A DNA stretch of 16,897 nt from Chitinophagaceae bacterium UBA5175 (GTDB lineage Bacteria > Bacteroidota > Bacteroidia > Chitinophagales > Chitinophagaceae): contig DHWT01000246.1 in NCBI GenBank assembly GCA_002413325.1, forward strand, positions 1 through 16,897, in the 5' to 3' direction. Position 1 is the stretch's first letter. Every line of letters begins with the position of its first letter. The notes under the pieces are model-generated. The model searched no databases, was not told the DNA's origin, and was given only the letters and a program-made list of their open reading frames with translations. The position numbers and the translations under genes are program-made. Below are positions 13,803 to 16,897 of the stretch, piece by piece.

Positions 13803-15101
13803 TTATTGCTGCAATAAACCCGGATAAGGAAGCTGGCTGGATTTTTTCATCAGGTGGGCGGCCTCCGCTAATTTTTCCCGGTGCATGGGATGGGCAATAT
13901 CAATCAGGGCCTTTGCCCGTTCGGTTAAATTTTTTCCATATAAATAGGCAATCCCATATTCGGATACAATATAATGGACATGCGCCCTGGTGGTCACCAC
14001 ACCAGCCCCGGTTTTCAACCAGGGCACGATTTTGCTTTCGCCGCGGGAGGTTACGGAGGGCATGGCAATGATCGGCCTGCCTCCTTCTGAAAGGGAAGCA
14101 CCCCGCATGAAATCCATCTGGCCCCCGACGCCGGAATACATTTTCGATCCGATGGAATCGGCACAGACCTGACCGCTGAGGTCAATTTCCAAAGCGCTGT
14201 TGATGGCCGTCATTTTCGGATTCTGCCGGATGATATGCACTTCGTTCACATAACTGATATCCAGCATTTCGATCACCGGGTTGTCATGTACAAACTGATA
14301 TAATTTCCGGGTGCCGATCATAAAGCTGGAAACCACTTTATATTTTCTCCTTTTCTTCATCTCCCCGGTTATGACGCCGGAAGTGATCAGGTCAACGATC
14401 CCGTCGGAGAACATTTCCGTATGAATGCCCAGCCTCCGGTGACCGGCCAGTTTTTTCAGTACGGCATTCGGTATGTTACCGATGCCCATCTGAAGGGTCG
14501 AACCATCGTCAATCAGGGAAGCGACATTTTCAGCAATCCGGGTATTTAATTCATCGGGCTCCGCGATGGTAGTTTCCAGGATCTCATCCTGCACATCCAC
14601 CATGGCCGTGATCATACTGACATGAATGAACGAATCCCCATGGGTGCGCGGCATATTCGGGTTTACCTGGGCAATGATATACCGGGCCGATTCAAGCACG
14701 GCGGGCGCAATATCCACCGATACCGCCAGTGAACAGTACCCGTGTTCATCGGGTGGTGACACATGTATGAGTGCGAAATCGATCTGTATGATCCGGTTCC
14801 TGAAAAGCGACGGAATCTCACTCAGGAAAAGAGGTATGTAATCCGCGCGTTTTTCCTGAACGGCTTTCCGCAGGTTGGCCCCGATAAAAAAACAATTCAC
14901 ATGAAATACATCTTTCCATTCCGGGTCGGCATAGGGAGCTTCCCCTTCCGTGTGCATCTGGTAAATCGTCACATCCCGGAGTTCATGTGCCCGGTTCACC
15001 AGGCCCCGGATCAGTTGCTGCGGCGCCGCTGCCCCGGTCTGAATAAATATTTTACAGGTCGGTGTAATCAATTCCATGGCCTTCTCAAGAGACTGGTACA
15101 T
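13803..15101 (-). CDS. acetyl-CoA hydrolase / CoA-transferase family (Cat1/4-hydroxybutyrate type)
   Basis: A 432-residue cytoplasmic enzyme that moves CoA between acyl-CoA and a carboxylate such as acetate, or hydrolyses acetyl-CoA. Both halves of the family are present. The N-terminal domain includes FALIHVSPPDEHGYCSLA. The active-site region has LQMGIGNIPNAVL (oxyanion loop) and GIHTEMFSDG, where Glu229 matches the glutamate that forms the CoA thioester (Glu238 in the Clostridium aminobutyricum 4-hydroxybutyrate CoA-transferase, from memory). INSALEIDLSGQV, GVGGQMDFMRGA, VVTTRAHVHYIVSEYG and AHPMHREKL complete the signature. The length is typical. It is 36 bp downstream of one universal stress gene and 118 bp upstream of another, which suggests a role in acetate/acyl-CoA balance under stress. 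The exact acid partner cannot be read from the sequence. Confidence 0.92.
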   Translation of the reverse strand: MYQSLEKAMELITPTCKIFIQTGAAAPQQLIRGLVNRAHELRDVTIYQMHTEGEAPYADPEWKDVFHVNCFFIGANLRKAVQEKRADYIPLFLSEIPSLFRNRIIQIDFALIHVSPPDEHGYCSLAVSVDIAPAVLESARYIIAQVNPNMPRTHGDSFIHVSMITAMVDVQDEILETTIAEPDELNTRIAENVASLIDDGSTLQMGIGNIPNAVLKKLAGHRRLGIHTEMFSDGIVDLITSGVITGEMKKRRKYKVVSSFMIGTRKLYQFVHDNPVIEMLDISYVNEVHIIRQNPKMTAINSALEIDLSGQVCADSIGSKMYSGVGGQMDFMRGASLSEGGRPIIAMPSVTSRGESKIVPWLKTGAGVVTTRAHVHYIVSEYGIAYLYGKNLTERAKALIDIAHPMHREKLAEAAHLMKKSSQLPYPGLLQQ

Positions 15102-15137
15102 GATGAAGTTTTATGGTTTATAAGTAATGGCCGTTTC

Positions 15138-15962
15138 TCAGGAAAAATGTGCAATGAAAACGGGACATGCATGTTTTGCGATCACTTTGTCTGCAAAACT
15201 CTGCCTGAATGTATTTGAAAAAGTGGATCTGGAATAAGACCCGGCAACGAGGAAAATATTTTTTTTGTTTTCAAGCCAGGTCGGAAAATGTTTTTTCGCA
15301 TCAAAATGCAGTTTGGAGGCGTACAGCGCATCAAAATGGGAACCCGCATATTCCTGCAGCAGTTCCTGGTCCGGAATATCATCTCCTTTTTCATCCTTGA
15401 TATGCACAAAATCGGCCGGCAGCTCGGAAAAATCCGGGAATAAATAAGCAAATTGTTTTAAGGCAAACATGGCTTCTTTCCCGCCGTCATAAGCAATGGC
15501 CAGACGGTCAACAACATGGAAATTTTCCGGAACCACCACCACCGGGCATTCAGAAACCCGGAGGGTTTCACCCATAAAAAAATTGGGTTGTACATCGAGT
15601 ACATCCCGGCAGAATAGTTCTTCACTGATCACCACCAGGTCGGCAAACCGGCTTTCCTTGATAAAAAGGTCCCGGTCCCAGGATCCGTCATGCGGGTGAA
15701 CCTGGAATTTAATTCCATGGGCTTCGCATTCACGGCTGAATTTTTCGCGGCTTTTCTTAACCAGCAGTTTTTCTTCTTCCTTTAATTTAACGTAGGGCTC
15801 AGATATGGGGATGAAACCCACGGGTATCATTTGTTCGGTATCGATGGAAGTAAAAAATAACCCTTTCACAAATACGGGCTCATGCTCGCGGATCTGTTGG
15901 ATAAAACGGAACGCCCCTTTCGGAAAATTGTCCCCGTCGCATAGAAAAAGTATTTTTTTCAT
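15138..15962 (-). CDS. divergent tandem-domain universal stress protein
   Basis: A 274-residue protein, the first gene of the minus-strand operon. The N-terminal half (1-147) is UspA-like: MKKILFLCDGDN, DLVVISEEL and CPVVVVPENF. The C-terminal half (150-274) begins DRLAIAYDGGKEAMFALKQ and ends NIFLVAGSYSRSTFSNTF...ACPVFIAHF, where the Gly-Ser-x-Ser-Arg-Ser loop takes the place of the usual nucleotide motif. Both lack a full G-x2-G-x9-G-S/T pattern, so ATP binding is doubtful. It has the same length and architecture as the other stress protein but very different sequence, so it is an old paralogue, not a recent duplicate. A promoter-like pair lies just upstream (15980-16012). Confidence 0.85.
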   Translation of the reverse strand: MKKILFLCDGDNFPKGAFRFIQQIREHEPVFVKGLFFTSIDTEQMIPVGFIPISEPYVKLKEEEKLLVKKSREKFSRECEAHGIKFQVHPHDGSWDRDLFIKESRFADLVVISEELFCRDVLDVQPNFFMGETLRVSECPVVVVPENFHVVDRLAIAYDGGKEAMFALKQFAYLFPDFSELPADFVHIKDEKGDDIPDQELLQEYAGSHFDALYASKLHFDAKKHFPTWLENKKNIFLVAGSYSRSTFSNTFRQSFADKVIAKHACPVFIAHFS

Positions 15963-15979
15963 GATTTCTGATTTTTGTT

Positions 15980-16012
15980 GAAATGTATCCCGGGAAAACA
16001 GGCTGATTCAAA
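15980..16012 (-). promoter_or_regulatory. Bacteroidota-type promoter for the stress operon
   Basis: Reading the minus strand, TTTG (16009-16012) is followed after 21 bp by TACATTTC (15980-15987). This matches the Bacteroidota sigma-ABfr pattern (TTTG, about 17-23 bp, TAnnTTTG) in all but the last base. The 5' leader to the ATG at 15962 would be only about 10-15 nt, short but seen in this phylum. It is the best promoter candidate found in the window. Confidence 0.45.
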
Positions 16013-16262
16013 GTTGCTTATTTTTTGCGGGATGAAAGTGATCTGGGCTCAAAATTAGTATGACCGGAGTTCTGCTTTACTGATATCTGTCAGGAGGGCG
16101 GGTGATAAAACTCAATGGATTTAACGGGGGATTCCTTCACAAGGGTGTCTTTCATAACGCTTTATACCACCGGTCCGGTCCCGGACCGCGGAAAATCAGC
16201 TGATCCGGGAACGCCTTCCGTAACTTCATGGTATGAATTCCCTGAAATGAACAGGCTTCCGG
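16013..16262. other. divergent intergenic region between stress operon and CHAD gene
   Basis: The gap between the two divergent starts is 300 bp (15963-16262). Besides the stress-operon promoter at one end, it contains the dyad CGGTCCGG-TC-CCGGACCG at 16171-16188, 8 bp on each side, 75 bp before the CHAD ATG. The small open frame at 16115-16300 looks like chance. No plus-strand -33/-7 pair could be placed with confidence. Confidence 0.4.
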
Positions 16263-16897
16263 ATGGCGAAACGCTCAACCATATGCCGTTTACCTCATAA
16301 AAAACTTCAGGATACCCTGGATAAAAGATTCCATTCCGTATCTGTCAAACTACAAAAACTCATACCCGGATATGGGATAGAAGACATTCATTCGTTCCGT
16401 GTTGAAATAAAAAAACTGAAAAGCTTTCTCCGGTTATTAAAAACAAATCATCAGCATCCTTCAGCACTGAAAATTCCGGGCCGCCTGAATAAAATTTACA
16501 GGATCCTTGGACAAATCCGTGTTTTACAACTTCAGGAAGAACAGGTGAATAAAGAATTAAAGGGGACGGGTGTTCCGGGCCAGGATATCTATCTGAATAA
16601 GATCCGTGAGAAAACAGCCGTTTGCAGAACAGAAGCGACAGATGCCATCAGGCAGTTCAAATCCATCAAAAAAGACAAAGCAGCGATTAAAGAACATTGC
16701 CCGGATCTTCTTCTGAATACAACCGTTAAAAAATTCATATCTGCAAAAAGAAATGCCATCCGCAAACAACTGTTACAGGAATCCCCGGACGAAACTTCCC
16801 TGCATACCATCCGCAAACACCTGAAGGATATCCAGTACAACAGTTCCTATTTAAAATATGACCTGCCGGGATTGCCGGAATGCGGATTTCTTCAAAC
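16263..16897 (+). CDS. CHAD-domain protein, 3' end beyond the window
   Basis: An open frame of 211 codons with no stop before the window edge. It is a helical, very basic protein with the CHAD pattern of two mirror-image halves. The first half carries DIHSFRVEIKKLKSFLRLL (His43, Arg46, Lys50, Lys51, Lys53). The second carries SLHTIRKHLKDIQYNSSYL (His181, Arg184, Lys185, Lys188). These conserved His/Arg/Lys positions line the groove that binds inorganic polyphosphate in characterised CHAD proteins. No CYTH (triphosphatase) domain precedes it, so it is a stand-alone CHAD protein, probably cytoplasmic. The start is the ATG at 16263; an in-frame TGA at 16248-16250 bounds it upstream. It is divergent from the universal stress operon. 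The C-terminus is unknown. Confidence 0.85.
   Translation, partial: MAKRSTICRLPHKKLQDTLDKRFHSVSVKLQKLIPGYGIEDIHSFRVEIKKLKSFLRLLKTNHQHPSALKIPGRLNKIYRILGQIRVLQLQEEQVNKELKGTGVPGQDIYLNKIREKTAVCRTEATDAIRQFKSIKKDKAAIKEHCPDLLLNTTVKKFISAKRNAIRKQLLQESPDETSLHTIRKHLKDIQYNSSYLKYDLPGLPECGFLQ

Noticed and set aside
16115..16300. A 61-codon open frame before the CHAD gene
   Set aside because: The peptide is low-complexity in character (many Pro, Thr, Gly), resembles no domain, overlaps the CHAD start in another frame and spans the dyad; it looks like chance.
1..16897. CRISPR arrays, tRNA or rRNA genes, transposases, phage or toxin-antitoxin modules
   Set aside because: No regularly spaced DNA repeats, cloverleaf-like segments or matching protein motifs were seen. 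The only regular repeats are the protein-level ones in the propeller lipoprotein.

Overview
The window reads as a chromosomal stretch from a member of the Bacteroidota, most likely a Chitinophagaceae-type soil or aquatic organism. This rests on protein style (Bacteroidota lipoprotein signals, a CHASE3-PAS orphan kinase, tandem-domain universal stress proteins), the lack of Shine-Dalgarno-like leaders, and one promoter-like pair of the Bacteroidota type (TTTG, 21 bp, TACATTTC) upstream of a stress gene. No tRNA, rRNA, CRISPR array or insertion sequence was recognised. The genus is inference.

Layout. 1-2748 (+): a probable three-gene unit of a glycine-cleavage-H-like protein with no lysine at the lipoyl position, an overlapping SAM methyltransferase, and a SulP anion transporter with a STAS domain. 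2966-5831 (-): an accessory-looking stretch with a lipoprotein that looks like a seven-bladed propeller made of YWKNG repeats, followed by two 5'-truncated gene remnants (OmpA-family and sialidase-like/Asp-box). 6035-8629 (+): a complete P2A-type Ca2+ ATPase. 8644-9435 (-): an NlpE-META lipoprotein, divergent from 9577-11358 (+), a CHASE3-PAS histidine kinase with no response regulator in view. A long symmetric palindrome lies in their shared intergenic region. 11460-11837 (-): a small secreted protein. 11992-12849 (+): a PhyH-type Fe(II)/2-oxoglutarate dioxygenase. 12860-15962 (-): a probable operon of universal stress protein, acetyl-CoA hydrolase/CoA-transferase and universal stress protein. 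16263 to the window end (+): a CHAD-domain gene cut by the window edge; it has no stop inside the window and is easy to miss.

How the parts may work together (inference): two universal stress proteins flank an acyl-CoA/acetate CoA-transferase. A polyphosphate-binding CHAD protein is divergent from them, and a Ca2+ pump, an anion transporter and a membrane sensor kinase are nearby. This combination suggests a locus for energy limitation, hypoxia or envelope stress. The most unusual items are the H-protein homologue without its lipoyl lysine, coupled to a methyltransferase and a sulfate-type transporter; the palindrome next to the kinase start; and the pair of adjacent gene remnants.
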